Shown here piece after piece: positions 14,636 to 23,782 of a stretch of 32,961 nt of DNA. Position 1 is the stretch's first letter; every line of letters starts with the position of its first letter. Position numbers and translations under genes: made by a program. Location of the stretch: the NCBI GenBank assembly GCA_018822805.1, contig JAHJJU010000055.1, positions 1-32,961 of the forward strand. Reading direction: 5' to 3'. Source of the DNA: a bacterium. Lineage in GTDB: Bacteria > Campylobacterota > Campylobacteria > Campylobacterales > Sulfurovaceae. The notes beneath the pieces were generated by a model. It worked only from the letters and a program-made list of their open reading frames with translations, did no database searches and was not told the origin of the DNA.

Positions 14636-15982
14636 GTGCAAAAAACACTACTATTGTCCATGGCGACTGCTTCATTATTAATGGGTGGTACGATGGAAGA
14701 TTTACAACAACAGGTTCAAACACAGCAACAAAGTATTGATTTACTAAAAAATAAGTTAGAAGGTTTAGAGCAAGGGAAAAAGAAAAAAGATTCCAGCTCA
14801 AGCTTTGCTCAAAAAGCGTTTATACCCGATATCTCACTTATTGGAGATTTCTCTTATGTGAACCGATCAGAAGAGACTGAACATACAAGTATGCCGGGAT
14901 TGACCCATGCTCATGGGGCAGGGGACAGCCATGGTCATGATCATGCCGGTCTGAATGGAAATGAAGGCTTTAATCTTAATTATGCAGAACTGGCACTGCA
15001 ATCAACGGTTGATCCCTATTTGGATATGACAGGGATTTTTCATTTAACTGAAAGTAATTTTGAAATAGAAGAGCTTTATGCCAACTCACGAGGTTTGCCA
15101 TACGGTTTGGGTTTAAAAGTGGGGAAGTTTTTCTCAAATTTTGGACGACTCAATGCAATGCACCATCATGTCTGGAACTTTGCTGATCAGCCACTAATAA
15201 ATAACGCTCTTTTAGGTGAACACGGTATTAATGAAAAAGGTATAGCCCTAAATTGGGTTGCCCCAACACCTTTTTATTTGAATTTTGGGGTGGAAGTGCT
15301 TAAAGGTTCCAACGAGTACAGCTTTGGTGATGCAGCCATTACATTAACCGAAGAGGTTGGAGTAGAAAAAGTGGATGCTCCAAATCTAAAAGTAGCCTAT
15401 GTTAAAGTAGGAACCGATATCGGTGATGTTGCTTTTTTAGGAGGTGTGAGTTATGCCGATGGAAAAGCACGTATTGACCACCTATCGGATGAAGCGTCTC
15501 CACATGCTTTTGCAGGGGACTCTACACTTTATGGGGCTGACTTAACACTCAAAAAACCATTGAGTTCGTATAGTGATATTACTTGGACAACCGAGTATAT
15601 TAAAAGAGAGTTGGATGGCACACAGTATGTCCCAAATGCTACAAGTGATGCGTGGGCAAAAGAGATGGCTTTAACAAAAGAGCAATCGGGTCTTTACAGT
15701 TCACTGATTTATAAAATGGACAGTGAGTGGAGAATGGGTGTTCGTTATGATGATATCTTAAAGAATGATGTGGTCTTAAATGGAGCTGATAGGGCATATG
15801 GTGATGACATGAATCGATATTCGGCAATGCTAGAGTACAATTTTTCAGAGTTTAATCGGCTTAGATTGCAGTACAACAAGGACAACTCTAAGTTTAATGA
15901 AGCCGGAGATAAAGTAGAAAATGATGAAATACTTTTACAGTTAAATCTCTCTATCGGTAGCCATGGGGCTCATACGTTTTAG
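14636..15982 (+). CDS. His-rich outer-membrane porin, zinc-uptake associated
   Basis: The 448-aa protein has a signal peptide (residues 1-17), then a coiled-coil stretch (MEDLQQQVQTQQQSIDLLKN). A His-rich loop (His83, 91, 93, 99, 101, 103) follows, then a beta-barrel-like body ending in Phe (LQLNLSIGSHGAHTF). This matches zinc-regulated porin-like proteins that cross the outer membrane without TonB. The GTG start at 14636 is supported by AAAGGA at 14624-14629. The small His/Cys protein precedes it and ZnuA/ZnuB follow, so it likely carries zinc to the periplasm. The His loop would capture Zn(II). Confidence 0.82.
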   Translation: MQKTLLLSMATASLLMGGTMEDLQQQVQTQQQSIDLLKNKLEGLEQGKKKKDSSSSFAQKAFIPDISLIGDFSYVNRSEETEHTSMPGLTHAHGAGDSHGHDHAGLNGNEGFNLNYAELALQSTVDPYLDMTGIFHLTESNFEIEELYANSRGLPYGLGLKVGKFFSNFGRLNAMHHHVWNFADQPLINNALLGEHGINEKGIALNWVAPTPFYLNFGVEVLKGSNEYSFGDAAITLTEEVGVEKVDAPNLKVAYVKVGTDIGDVAFLGGVSYADGKARIDHLSDEASPHAFAGDSTLYGADLTLKKPLSSYSDITWTTEYIKRELDGTQYVPNATSDAWAKEMALTKEQSGLYSSLIYKMDSEWRMGVRYDDILKNDVVLNGADRAYGDDMNRYSAMLEYNFSEFNRLRLQYNKDNSKFNEAGDKVENDEILLQLNLSIGSHGAHTF

Positions 15983-16006
15983 TAGGGTGCGTTTTTTAAC
16001 GCATCG
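15982..16006. repeat. GTAGGGTG-type small palindromic repeat, copy 2
   Basis: GTAGGGTGCGTT, four T's and AACGCATC form a hairpin (TGCGTT / AACGCA) beginning at the porin's stop codon. Its first eight bases equal those of the element at 3844. Lying between the porin and znuA, it may lower or separate downstream expression. Confidence 0.5.
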
Positions 16007-16031
16007 ATTGTTAAAATCTTAAAGGATAAAA

Positions 16032-16913
16032 ATGAAAATATTATTAATTGTAGCCATCTTAACAAGCATGGCTTTTTCAAAAGTAGAAGTAGCCGTAAGT
16101 TATAAATATATAGAAGATATTACTAAAAATATCGCAGGAGATTTGGTCGAGATAGAGACGCTTGCTAAACCTAAAGAAGATCCACACTTTGTAATGGCAA
16201 GACCATCACTTATTTCAAAATTACGTAATGTAGACTTATTGATTTTAAATGGTGGACAACTTGAAATTGGGTGGTTACCACCACTTATTAAACGGGCAAA
16301 TAACGCTAAAATATTTGATGGAGCAGGAGGATTTTTAGACCTTTCACAGCATATTAATATGTTGGATGTTCACAGTTCTGTAAGTCGTGCTGATGGTGAC
16401 GTTCACCCCGATGGAAACCCACACTTTATTTTAGACCCTTATAATGTGCCTATTATTGCTAAAGCAATTGCCGACAAATTGTCCAAGATCGATAGTAGTA
16501 ACAAAGAGACCTATCAAAAAAACTATGAAGCTTTTACTGCCAAATGGGATAAAAATCTTATAGCATGGGGTGAAAAGATGAAACCTTTTAAGGGTAAAAA
16601 GGTGATTCAATACCATAAGAGTTTTGATTATTTTTTAAAACGGTATAAGATGGAACTGTTGGATACCATTGAACCTCTCCCCGGAATTTCTCCGACATCC
16701 AAGCATATTATGGAGTTGATTTCTAAGATAAAAGAGGAAAAAGCTGCCCTATTGATTATGCATGATGTGTATCATAATAGAAAAGCTGCTAAGTTAATCT
16801 CGGCTAAGACCGAGTTAAAGATTATTGATGTTCCTCATGATGTTGATGCCTTGCAGGGTGCTGATAGCATAGAAAATTTTTATAATAGCATTATAAATGG
16901 ATTAACAAAATGA
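16032..16913 (+). CDS. znuA: Zinc ABC transporter substrate-binding protein ZnuA-like
   Basis: The 293-aa protein has a signal peptide (residues 1-16) and the cluster A-I metal-binding fold. Candidate metal ligands are His52 (KEDPHF), His131 (GNPHF) and His195 (QYHKSF), plus an acidic residue near the C-terminus (VPHDVDAL). A short His/Asp loop (DVHPDGNPH) replaces the long His-rich loop of many ZnuA proteins. It sits between the His-rich porin and the permease. Its stop overlaps the permease ATG by four bases (ATGA). Zinc is the likeliest substrate by context, with manganese or iron possible. Confidence 0.87.
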   Translation: MKILLIVAILTSMAFSKVEVAVSYKYIEDITKNIAGDLVEIETLAKPKEDPHFVMARPSLISKLRNVDLLILNGGQLEIGWLPPLIKRANNAKIFDGAGGFLDLSQHINMLDVHSSVSRADGDVHPDGNPHFILDPYNVPIIAKAIADKLSKIDSSNKETYQKNYEAFTAKWDKNLIAWGEKMKPFKGKKVIQYHKSFDYFLKRYKMELLDTIEPLPGISPTSKHIMELISKIKEEKAALLIMHDVYHNRKAAKLISAKTELKIIDVPHDVDALQGADSIENFYNSIINGLTK

Positions 16914-17647
16914 TAGAGATATTGGCTCCTTCTATCCTACTGGCATTTGTGCTGGTGGGGATTCATTCTCTTTTTGGATTGGAAGTGGTTCGTAGAGGAG
17001 TAATCTTTTCTGACCTCGCAGTAGGTCAGTGGGCCGGTTTGGGGATGGCACTTAGTATTTCATTTTTTGATAATGAATATAAGTATTTGCTCTCTTTAAT
17101 TTTTGCCTTATTCTGTGGATTATTGATCTCCTTTGCATTAAACAGAGTCAAAAACAAAGAAGCATTTATTGGACTGCTTTATGCTTTTGGTTCAGGGGCA
17201 GTGATGATCGCATTGACGCACAGTTCAGAGGGAATGGAGGCGTTTAGAAATTTAATTTCCAGTGATATTCTGTTTACGATGCCGGAGACCATTTACAAAA
17301 GTGCTTTACTTTACTTGCTTATTGGATTGATTTTGTGGAAAGTCTATCCTAAATTAGAGGGACTCTATAAAGACATGCTCTTTTTTGTACTTTTTGCTGT
17401 TACGGTAACCGGTTCAGTGTCACTAGCAGGCGTGCTTACAGTTTTTGTCTTTTTGATTGCTCCACCGTTTATAGCACTAAGTTTTGATAAAGATAATTTA
17501 CTTTTTGCATGGTTAGCAGGTTGGTTTTTTGCTGTTATTGCTATTTTTGTTTCTTACTTTTTAGATTTACCTACAGGGTACACCATTGTTACACTTGGAA
17601 GTTTTTTTGCTTTGTTGAGTGGGGTTCTTATCAATAAAAAAGTATAA
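16910..17647 (+). CDS. znuB: Zinc ABC transporter permease ZnuB-like
   Basis: The 245-aa protein is almost entirely hydrophobic, with seven to eight helices, and belongs to the ABC-3 family of metal permeases. VRRGVIFSDLAVGQWAGLGM near residues 28-47 is the typical early segment, and SLAGVLTVFVFLIAPP near 170-185 the conserved later one. It overlaps znuA by four bases. No ATPase (ZnuC) gene follows, so the transporter must borrow its ATPase from elsewhere in the genome. Confidence 0.86.
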   Translation: MIEILAPSILLAFVLVGIHSLFGLEVVRRGVIFSDLAVGQWAGLGMALSISFFDNEYKYLLSLIFALFCGLLISFALNRVKNKEAFIGLLYAFGSGAVMIALTHSSEGMEAFRNLISSDILFTMPETIYKSALLYLLIGLILWKVYPKLEGLYKDMLFFVLFAVTVTGSVSLAGVLTVFVFLIAPPFIALSFDKDNLLFAWLAGWFFAVIAIFVSYFLDLPTGYTIVTLGSFFALLSGVLINKKV

Positions 17648-17655
17648 GCTTTTTT
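17636..17655 (+). terminator. Weak A/T stem-loop at znuB end
   Basis: AAAAAAG and CTTTTTT pair around a 6-base loop at the znuB stop codon, and the right arm supplies a T-run. The stem has only one G-C pair, so it is a weak candidate for ending the zinc operon. Confidence 0.3.
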
Positions 17656-17750
17656 ATAAAGGATAACTGAAAGCAAACGACAACGGAATTAATTTTTATA
17701 TAAGTGACCTTTGTTATAATGAATCAAATTTTGTTTCCCAAAGGTTCTCT

Positions 17751-18605
17751 ATGTATATTGTGTTAAAGTTTTTTGTTTTTTTATCTTTTTTTATTGTTTC
17801 TACCTCACTAAATGCTGACAGCACACAAGTCAAAGGTATTGATGAAGCTTTAGAAAAGCCATTGATTGAGAGATACATTATGGATGAACTTAAAGATTTA
17901 AGAATGGAAAATATGAGGCTAAGAAATGAAGTTGAAAAAAGAGTTTCAAGAGCTGAAGTTGAGCAAACGGATAGAGCTGCTAGATACATTACTGATACAG
18001 TCGGTAATATCTTTTATCTTATTGCAGCTGCTACATCCATACTGATTTTTGCAGGATGGAATTCACTCAGAGATGTAAAAGGAAAAACAGAAGAAATAGT
18101 TGAGCAGAGACTAGATGAGATTACAAAAAAATATAACGCTCAGATGCAAACACTTCAGGATACACTGACACTACAATCAAAAAAAATATTGGACAATCAA
18201 AATAAAATATACAATAATCAGTATATTCACTCTTTATGGATGCGTTCAAATTTGGAGACAAATCCTCAGTCTCGAATAGACCTTTATGATGAAATCTTAA
18301 AAATAAACAGTAATGATGCAGAAGTTTATGCTTACAAAGCAGATGCCGTTCTAGACATAGATGAATATGAATGGGCATTACGTTTAAGCAATAAAGCCAT
18401 AGAGCTTGACCCCGAATATGGGTATGCTTATTGGCAACGCTCATGTGCCAATGCTGCTCTTGAGAATGAGTATGAAGCAATTGAAGATTTGAAAACAGCC
18501 ATAAAAAAATCTCCTCACTTGAGAGATGAAATTCCTGAAGAAGCGTTGTTTGAAAATATAAAAGAGAGTAAAGAGTTTAAGAGCTTACAAAGTAGAATAA
18601 TATAA
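17751..18605 (+). CDS. Membrane-anchored TPR protein
   Basis: The 284-aa protein has a signal peptide (FFVFLSFFIVSTSLNA, cleaved near residue 22). A coiled coil runs over ~45-75, a transmembrane helix over ~86-104 (IFYLIAAATSILIFAGW), and a second coiled coil over ~110-155. TPR repeats with AYAYKADAVLDIDEYEWALRL and AIELDPEYGYAYWQRSCAN occupy ~180-260. TPR domains bind proteins, but the partner is not apparent. It lies about 100 bases after znuB, with its own TTATAAT-like sequence upstream (17714-17720), so it is probably not part of the zinc operon. Confidence 0.75.
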   Translation: MYIVLKFFVFLSFFIVSTSLNADSTQVKGIDEALEKPLIERYIMDELKDLRMENMRLRNEVEKRVSRAEVEQTDRAARYITDTVGNIFYLIAAATSILIFAGWNSLRDVKGKTEEIVEQRLDEITKKYNAQMQTLQDTLTLQSKKILDNQNKIYNNQYIHSLWMRSNLETNPQSRIDLYDEILKINSNDAEVYAYKADAVLDIDEYEWALRLSNKAIELDPEYGYAYWQRSCANAALENEYEAIEDLKTAIKKSPHLRDEIPEEALFENIKESKEFKSLQSRII

Positions 18606-18643
18606 ATTTTAATTAGAGTTTAGTACGAAAGAGAAAGAGAGCT

Positions 18644-18665
18644 ACTACACCTTAAAAGGTGTAGT
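18644..18665. terminator. Stem-loop between convergent TPR and oorC genes
   Basis: ACTACACC and GGTGTAGT form a perfect 8-bp stem (10 bp if the inner TT/AA pair) between the 3' ends of two convergent genes. There is no T-run on either strand. It is placed as a bidirectional terminator but may work mainly as an mRNA 3' stabiliser. Confidence 0.55.
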
Positions 18666-18675
18666 AAAAAGTAAT

Positions 18676-19242
18676 TTATGATGCTGAAGCAGCCATTGCT
18701 TCTCTAGCATATTTTTGACCCAATTCATAAGCCAATAGGTTTGGTTTATGGAATCTTTCAGGTACAGCTGCAAGCATGGTATTCTTTAATGTTTCATCAT
18801 CAATTAGTTTTAAGAACGTATTGGCAATTGCCAAAGCAACAACCGATTGTGTAAGAACCAGTTTTACTTCCTCTTTCGCGATAGTAATAATAGGTATCTC
18901 AACGATGTTCCATCTTTTTCTATCTTCCTCTGTTGGGAATACAAGGTTTGGCTCAATTACAATGGTTCCACCATCACGTACACCATTTTTGAAAAGTTGG
19001 TATGATGCATCTGCAACAGAGAGCATAAAGTCAACTTCACCATCAATTGCATGTGGGTACCAAATCTCTTCATCATCAAGTTGAATATCAACAACCGTTG
19101 GTCCACCACGTACCTGTGAGGTATAGGTAGCAGTTTTTACACCAAATCCACCTAAGTTAATTTTTGCAGAAGCAAAAATTTCTCCAGCAAGAAGAACACC
19201 TTGTCCACCAACACCAGTAAATCTTAATACATTTCTAGCCAT
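18676..19242 (-). CDS. oorC: 2-oxoglutarate:acceptor oxidoreductase, gamma subunit OorC
   Basis: The 188-aa protein opens with RFTGVGGQGVLLAGEIFASA, the glycine-rich start of the gamma domain of 2-oxoacid:ferredoxin oxidoreductases, and continues with YTSQVRGGPTVVDIQLDDE. It is the last gene of the oorDABC operon, 12 bases after oorB, as in Helicobacter and Campylobacter. The complex converts 2-oxoglutarate and CoA to succinyl-CoA and CO2 with reduction of a low-potential acceptor. The reverse direction is used in the reductive TCA cycle. AAGGAG lies upstream of the ATG. Confidence 0.93.
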   Translation of the reverse strand: MARNVLRFTGVGGQGVLLAGEIFASAKINLGGFGVKTATYTSQVRGGPTVVDIQLDDEEIWYPHAIDGEVDFMLSVADASYQLFKNGVRDGGTIVIEPNLVFPTEEDRKRWNIVEIPIITIAKEEVKLVLTQSVVALAIANTFLKLIDDETLKNTMLAAVPERFHKPNLLAYELGQKYAREAMAASAS

Positions 19243-19254
19243 TGTGTCGTCTCC

Positions 19255-20112
19255 TTATATTTTTTTCTCAAAATCATCTTGAGTGATTTTGCTTCGTTTA
19301 CCTTGATGTGCATCAATTACCATTTGATAAAGGTCACAATACTCATCTTTTGTATCATCATGATGTAATATACCTGTTGGCAACAAGTTCAATCTCTCTT
19401 CTTCACTCATCGCATCATATTTCTTTTTAGAAACCGTAATGCTATCAATCCAATCAAGTGTATCCATGGCTGCGACCATCTTGTTCTTACGACCAAGGTT
19501 AACGTGACAGTTTGTCAATGCATCAACATAAGCAAAACCTTTATGCTCTAATGCAGCTTTAAAGATTTTTTCTAGCTTCTTAGGTGCTGTTACCGACTCT
19601 CTAGCTACAAATGTTGCACCGGCAGCTTCAACCAATCTACATGCATCAAAAGTAGGGTCAATGTTACCAATTTTTTGAGTAACTGTCCACATACCTTGAG
19701 GTGTAGTTGGAGAAGTTTGTGCATTGGTGAGACCATAGATGAAGTTTTGAACAACAATCATCGTAATATCAATGTTTCTTCTAGCACCATGAATGGTATG
19801 GTTACCACCAATTGCAAATGCATCACCATCACCGGTAACACAAACCACTTTTTTAGTTGGGTTAGCAAGTTTTACACCCGTTGCAAATGCTACGGTTCTA
19901 CCATGAGTAGTGTGAATGGTATTGAAGTCAACATAAGAAGAGAATCTTCCTGAACAACCAATACCGGAAACAACACAAATATCATCTTTAGCATAACCTA
20001 AAGAGTCAATAGCACGTACAAAAGCCTTAAGTACAATACCATCTCCACAACCCCAACACCATAGTGTTGGCATCTTTTCCATTCTTAAATAACTATCGTA
20101 ATTAAATGCCAT
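19255..20112 (-). CDS. oorB: 2-oxoglutarate:acceptor oxidoreductase, beta (TPP) subunit OorB
   Basis: The 285-aa protein has LWCWGCGDG (Cys19, Cys22) and GIGCSGR (Cys53), which carry a [4Fe-4S] cluster in this family. The thiamine-diphosphate motif is GDGDAFAIGGNH (94-105), followed by NFIYGLTNAQTSPTTPQG. It starts two bases after the oorA stop region and overlaps in transcription with the rest of oorDABC. It is the catalytic TPP-binding half of the complex, with OorA. Confidence 0.94.
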   Translation of the reverse strand: MAFNYDSYLRMEKMPTLWCWGCGDGIVLKAFVRAIDSLGYAKDDICVVSGIGCSGRFSSYVDFNTIHTTHGRTVAFATGVKLANPTKKVVCVTGDGDAFAIGGNHTIHGARRNIDITMIVVQNFIYGLTNAQTSPTTPQGMWTVTQKIGNIDPTFDACRLVEAAGATFVARESVTAPKKLEKIFKAALEHKGFAYVDALTNCHVNLGRKNKMVAAMDTLDWIDSITVSKKKYDAMSEEERLNLLPTGILHHDDTKDEYCDLYQMVIDAHQGKRSKITQDDFEKKI

Positions 20113-20114
20113 GA

Positions 20115-21290
20115 TTAAAATACCTCCTTAACTCTATCAATAATATCTGCAGGGGAGAATGGACGACCATTCGTTTTGGTTAACTTCTGAATGTCTCTTC
20201 TACCCATACATCGTTGAATCTCTTCTAGGTATTGACCTTGGTTAAGCTCAACTGAAAGAACTTTGTCGAACTTTTGTCCAAGCTCATACATTCTTGCTTC
20301 CGGACTTGGCCAGATGGTAATTGGTCTAAACATACCGGCTTTAATACCTTCTTCACGAAGTCTGTTTACAGCTTCTTTAATACCAAGTGATGCTGAACCA
20401 TAACCGATAAGTAAAATATCTGCATCATCTATCATGTACTCTTCGTTAAGTTCAATCTCATCTTGATGCTCTTCAACTTTTCTAAAGAGTCTGTCGATGA
20501 GTTTTCTACACGTCTCAATCTCTTCTGTCGGGAATCCCATAGCGTCATGGTGAAGACCTGTAAAGTGGTATCTATACCCTTGGAACATTGGATTAAGTAC
20601 AGCTGCTTCATCTTGCTCAACACCATAAGGTCTATAATCAGCTGGGTCACCCTCAAATTTCTTTCTAGGTACAATGCCGGCTTCTACTTCTTCAACTGTT
20701 GGAAGAATGGCTTTTGCATGCATAAGACCAAGCGTTGCATCTAAAAGTACAAATACGGGTTGCATAAATCTATCTGCTAAGTTAAATGCTCTTACTGTTT
20801 CAGTATAGCACTCTGCCAATGTACCTGCACATAAAGCAATTGATTTGTAATCTCCATGAGATGGATTTTTCGCTTGAGCAATATCTCCTTGAGCCACACG
20901 CGTTGGAAGACCGGTTGAAGGACCACCTCTCATGACGTTGACTACAACCAATGGAACTTCTGCCATTTGAGCAAGACCAAGGTTTTCAGCTTTAAGTGAA
21001 ATACCGGGACCTGATGTTGCCGTCATTGAACGAACACCTGACATCGCTGCACCTGTTGCCACGGCAACACCGGCAATTTCATCTTCCATCTGAATACATG
21101 TTCCACCAACTCTTGGTAAAAAGTCTGAAATAGCTTCCATTACTTCTGTTGAAGGAGTAATTGGATATCCACCAAAGAATTTACAACCACTATCTACTGC
21201 TGCTAGTGCTGCTAAGTGGTTTCCTATCATTACAACTTCACGTTTTCCATCAGCGTTAATTTTTCCTTGAGCGTTTGCATCTCCTGCCAT
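20115..21290 (-). CDS. oorA: 2-oxoglutarate:acceptor oxidoreductase, alpha subunit OorA
   Basis: The 391-aa protein has the pyrimidine-binding domain of 2-oxoacid oxidoreductases with GGYPITPSTEVMEAI (40-54), EDEIAGVAVATGAAMSG and SGPGISLKAENLG. A transketolase C-terminal-like domain follows (LLIGYGSASLGIKEAV). The ATG overlaps the oorD stop by one base (TAATG). The separate alpha, beta, gamma and delta subunits place it in the four-subunit OorDABC type of Campylobacterota. Confidence 0.94.
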   Translation of the reverse strand: MAGDANAQGKINADGKREVVMIGNHLAALAAVDSGCKFFGGYPITPSTEVMEAISDFLPRVGGTCIQMEDEIAGVAVATGAAMSGVRSMTATSGPGISLKAENLGLAQMAEVPLVVVNVMRGGPSTGLPTRVAQGDIAQAKNPSHGDYKSIALCAGTLAECYTETVRAFNLADRFMQPVFVLLDATLGLMHAKAILPTVEEVEAGIVPRKKFEGDPADYRPYGVEQDEAAVLNPMFQGYRYHFTGLHHDAMGFPTEEIETCRKLIDRLFRKVEEHQDEIELNEEYMIDDADILLIGYGSASLGIKEAVNRLREEGIKAGMFRPITIWPSPEARMYELGQKFDKVLSVELNQGQYLEEIQRCMGRRDIQKLTKTNGRPFSPADIIDRVKEVF

Positions 21291-21622
21291 TAGTTTGCCT
21301 CCTTATAATCTTCCGGTAATCTATACCCATTGTTCATAATTGCCTCTTGACGAGCTTTTGAGCTGTCTGTCAATTTAGCAAATTTATACTCTTTTTTCTC
21401 TGCTACATAAATAGCAAAATCTGGACATGAGAGTTCACACTCATTACATCCAATACAAGCCTCAAGAGCTACAATTTCAATGTTTGCACCAAGTGTTGAG
21501 CCTGCATCCGGTTTCATAGAAAGTACACCAGCTGGACATGCGTCAACACAAATATCACAAGCTTTACATCTTGCTGTATCAACCCATACCGGAGTATTTT
21601 CAGGAGCTGTCATTACTGCCAT
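21290..21622 (-). CDS. oorD: 2-oxoglutarate:acceptor oxidoreductase, ferredoxin-like subunit OorD
   Basis: From the ATG at 21622 (AAGGGG upstream) the protein is 110 aa. It has two CxxCxxCxxxCP motifs, Cys19/22/25/29 and Cys56/59/62/66, so it carries two [4Fe-4S] clusters that move electrons to ferredoxin or another low-potential carrier. A longer frame opens at 21688, but the extra 22 residues look like untranslated leader. It is first in the operon. About 490 bases of non-coding DNA lie upstream. Confidence 0.93.
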   Translation of the reverse strand: MAVMTAPENTPVWVDTARCKACDICVDACPAGVLSMKPDAGSTLGANIEIVALEACIGCNECELSCPDFAIYVAEKKEYKFAKLTDSSKARQEAIMNNGYRLPEDYKEAN

Positions 21623-22109
21623 GGTTTCCCCTTTAATTTTTAAAATTTTAAGTGAGATAGTTTCTATCACTTCAAGTAGAATATCCAACTTTTTGTAATG
21701 TGTTTATAAATAACTCATTATTATTTGTATGATAAGTTACATTGTTACTAATAGTACCAAGATTTTTTTTAGAATTTTTATTCATTAAATTTAATAAATA
21801 TAACACTTATATCGCTATTTCTTTATTTGCTATACAATTTTTTTAGCGTTAAATAGTTTTTACTAAATACCATATATTAGGTATTTAAAGCTATTTTTCT
21901 CTTTTTGTTTTTTGTTTAATTATCATAATTTTTATGGAAGAAGTATGGGTTGTTTTTTTTATGAATAGGTTACTAAGTAAAGTTGACTGTCACCAAAGTT
22001 CTCTTTTTAAGAATTCTTTAGTGTTTTGATGATTTTTTTTAAATGAAGAAAGAGCTATTCCCAAGATAAACTTGAGAATAGTATAAAAAGTTAATATTTG
22101 TAACTTTAA
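21623..22109. promoter_or_regulatory. Long AT-rich gap upstream of oorD with inverted repeat
   Basis: This 487-base stretch contains no gene I can support. TAAATACC (21864-21871) and GGTATTTA (21880-21887) form an 8-bp inverted repeat with an 8-base spacer, about 240 bases before oorD. It is a plausible operator or leader hairpin. The right-hand end carries the terminator of the porin gene. Several TATAAT-like boxes are present on the minus strand, none decisive. Confidence 0.4.
22055..22081 (-). terminator. Terminator after the porin gene
   Basis: CTATTC-CCAAG and CTTGA-GAATAG pair around a 5-base loop, with one internal C/A mismatch, about 30 bases past the porin stop. On the minus strand the following sequence is CTCTTTCTTC and then a T-rich run, so it fits a moderate rho-independent terminator. 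Confidence 0.55.
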
Positions 22110-23612
22110 TTAAAATCTATATCGAATATAGGTTCTAATGTCTTGTGCTGATTCAACAGGGTTCATTCCTGCTGCTTTTGCAGCTGCTATGGTCATAGGT
22201 GTACCACCATCTCCAAAGAAGGCATTACTTCCAGTGTAATCATAATCAATGTTCGTAAATCTTAGTTGAGCACTTAAGCTTTCTGTAATAGGTTGAGTAT
22301 AATAAGCTTCGATAGCATTACCTCTAGTAGCTAACTTAGAACCAATCATGGTGTCTTCAGCATAGGTAAAGCTTCTCCAGTATTTACTCCCTTTGTTGTA
22401 CTCAAGACCAAATTTACCACCCCAAGCACTTACAGGCATTTGTGTTCCAACCCAAAAAGAGTGACCATTTTGTTTTTCTGTAGAACCTAGCATGGCACTT
22501 CCTCCCTCAGGTTGCGTTTGACTCATTGCATAGGATGCAAAAAGTTTTGTTTCTGATAAAAAGTCTGATTCTACAATATCATCTAATCCGTCAACCAGAA
22601 TAGAGATAGCTCCACCAACTTGATCACCTTTTGTAGATAAAATAGCTGTACCTGTAGAGGCATAGCCATTTGCTGTCATGTATTCTCCATTATTATTCAT
22701 ACTGATACCAGGGAGATTAAATGCTTTAAAGGCATTTGTTTTTACTTGAAGGGTACCATTGTCATAAGGAACAAAAATGAATCCTGCAAGTCGGATATCG
22801 TCTAAGCCAGTAGTACTATCTCCGGCATAGTCTGTTCCTGAAAATCTAGGAGAGGCATTGGTTCCACCTTGTCCTGCACAGATTTTAAATGACATACCAG
22901 AGATACCGGTTACTTTTTCAAGTTTAAAGAGGGAACTCCCTCCATCAAATTCAACATCGATATTGTGTCCTAGTGGTGATTGAGCTTGATCATCTTCTCT
23001 TAAGTGTGAAAGGAATCCTGTTGTTGATGGTCTTCTTCCTAAACTTGCTGTCCATGGTATGCCTGCACCAAGAAAGTCATCACCCATATAGAGCCAATAA
23101 GCTTGTCTGAGTTGCATCTCATTGCCTGTTAATGCCTCATTTGTAACCCAATCAAATTGATCATAACCTCTTCCTCTACCATTATTCATATCGGCACCAT
23201 ATGCTTTGTTATAGCCTAATTGCCCTTTAAATACAACTTTGTTACTAGGCTGATAAGCCATATTTAGCCAAAGCCTATTGGCAAAAAGGTCTCTATTTTT
23301 TTTAGTTGTACCATCTGCCATTTTATATTCAATACTATCAAGTGATGTTCTTAAATCAACACCCCACTTAATATTATCATTCGCATCGTGTGCTCTAACT
23401 TTATTAATTTTTGCATCCATGCTTTTAATTTTCTTTGCTAATTTTCCATCAGCGTCGGCACTTTTTTGTGCTTTTAATGCAGCTACTTCACTTTTCAAAG
23501 CTTCAAGCTCAGCTCTTATGTCATCATTGCTTTCTATTTGTCCCATAGCAGCATCTCCACCTGCAAAAGTGAGTGATGCCAAAACAACGGTTGATAATAC
23601 GATTCTTTTCAT
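22110..23612 (-). CDS. Outer-membrane porin (DUF3373-like)
   Basis: The 500-aa protein has a signal peptide (MKRIVLSTVVLASLTFAGG). A coiled-coil region follows at ~28-75 (IRAELEALKSEVAALKAQ, then KIKSMDAKINKV). The rest is a long beta-barrel-like body with alternating aromatic strands, ending RTYIRYRF, the terminal Phe needed for outer-membrane assembly. The coiled coil plus barrel fits porins such as DUF3373 members common in sulfur-oxidising Campylobacterota. Substrate unknown. AAGGAG sits eight bases before the start. Its own terminator and a long 5' gap suggest a single-gene unit. Confidence 0.8.
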   Translation of the reverse strand: MKRIVLSTVVLASLTFAGGDAAMGQIESNDDIRAELEALKSEVAALKAQKSADADGKLAKKIKSMDAKINKVRAHDANDNIKWGVDLRTSLDSIEYKMADGTTKKNRDLFANRLWLNMAYQPSNKVVFKGQLGYNKAYGADMNNGRGRGYDQFDWVTNEALTGNEMQLRQAYWLYMGDDFLGAGIPWTASLGRRPSTTGFLSHLREDDQAQSPLGHNIDVEFDGGSSLFKLEKVTGISGMSFKICAGQGGTNASPRFSGTDYAGDSTTGLDDIRLAGFIFVPYDNGTLQVKTNAFKAFNLPGISMNNNGEYMTANGYASTGTAILSTKGDQVGGAISILVDGLDDIVESDFLSETKLFASYAMSQTQPEGGSAMLGSTEKQNGHSFWVGTQMPVSAWGGKFGLEYNKGSKYWRSFTYAEDTMIGSKLATRGNAIEAYYTQPITESLSAQLRFTNIDYDYTGSNAFFGDGGTPMTIAAAKAAGMNPVESAQDIRTYIRYRF

Positions 23613-23782
23613 TTTTTCTCCTTGTGATAGTTAAAAAATTTTAACGCATGAATGGTTATATTAGTATTAAATGTACTTAATATAATAATAAATCATTGTT
23701 ATAAGTTAATGTTTGTTACAAAAAAATTGATAATAAATGGAAGTATGAATAATATAAAAAAAGAAGTGTTTGAAAAAGTTGG

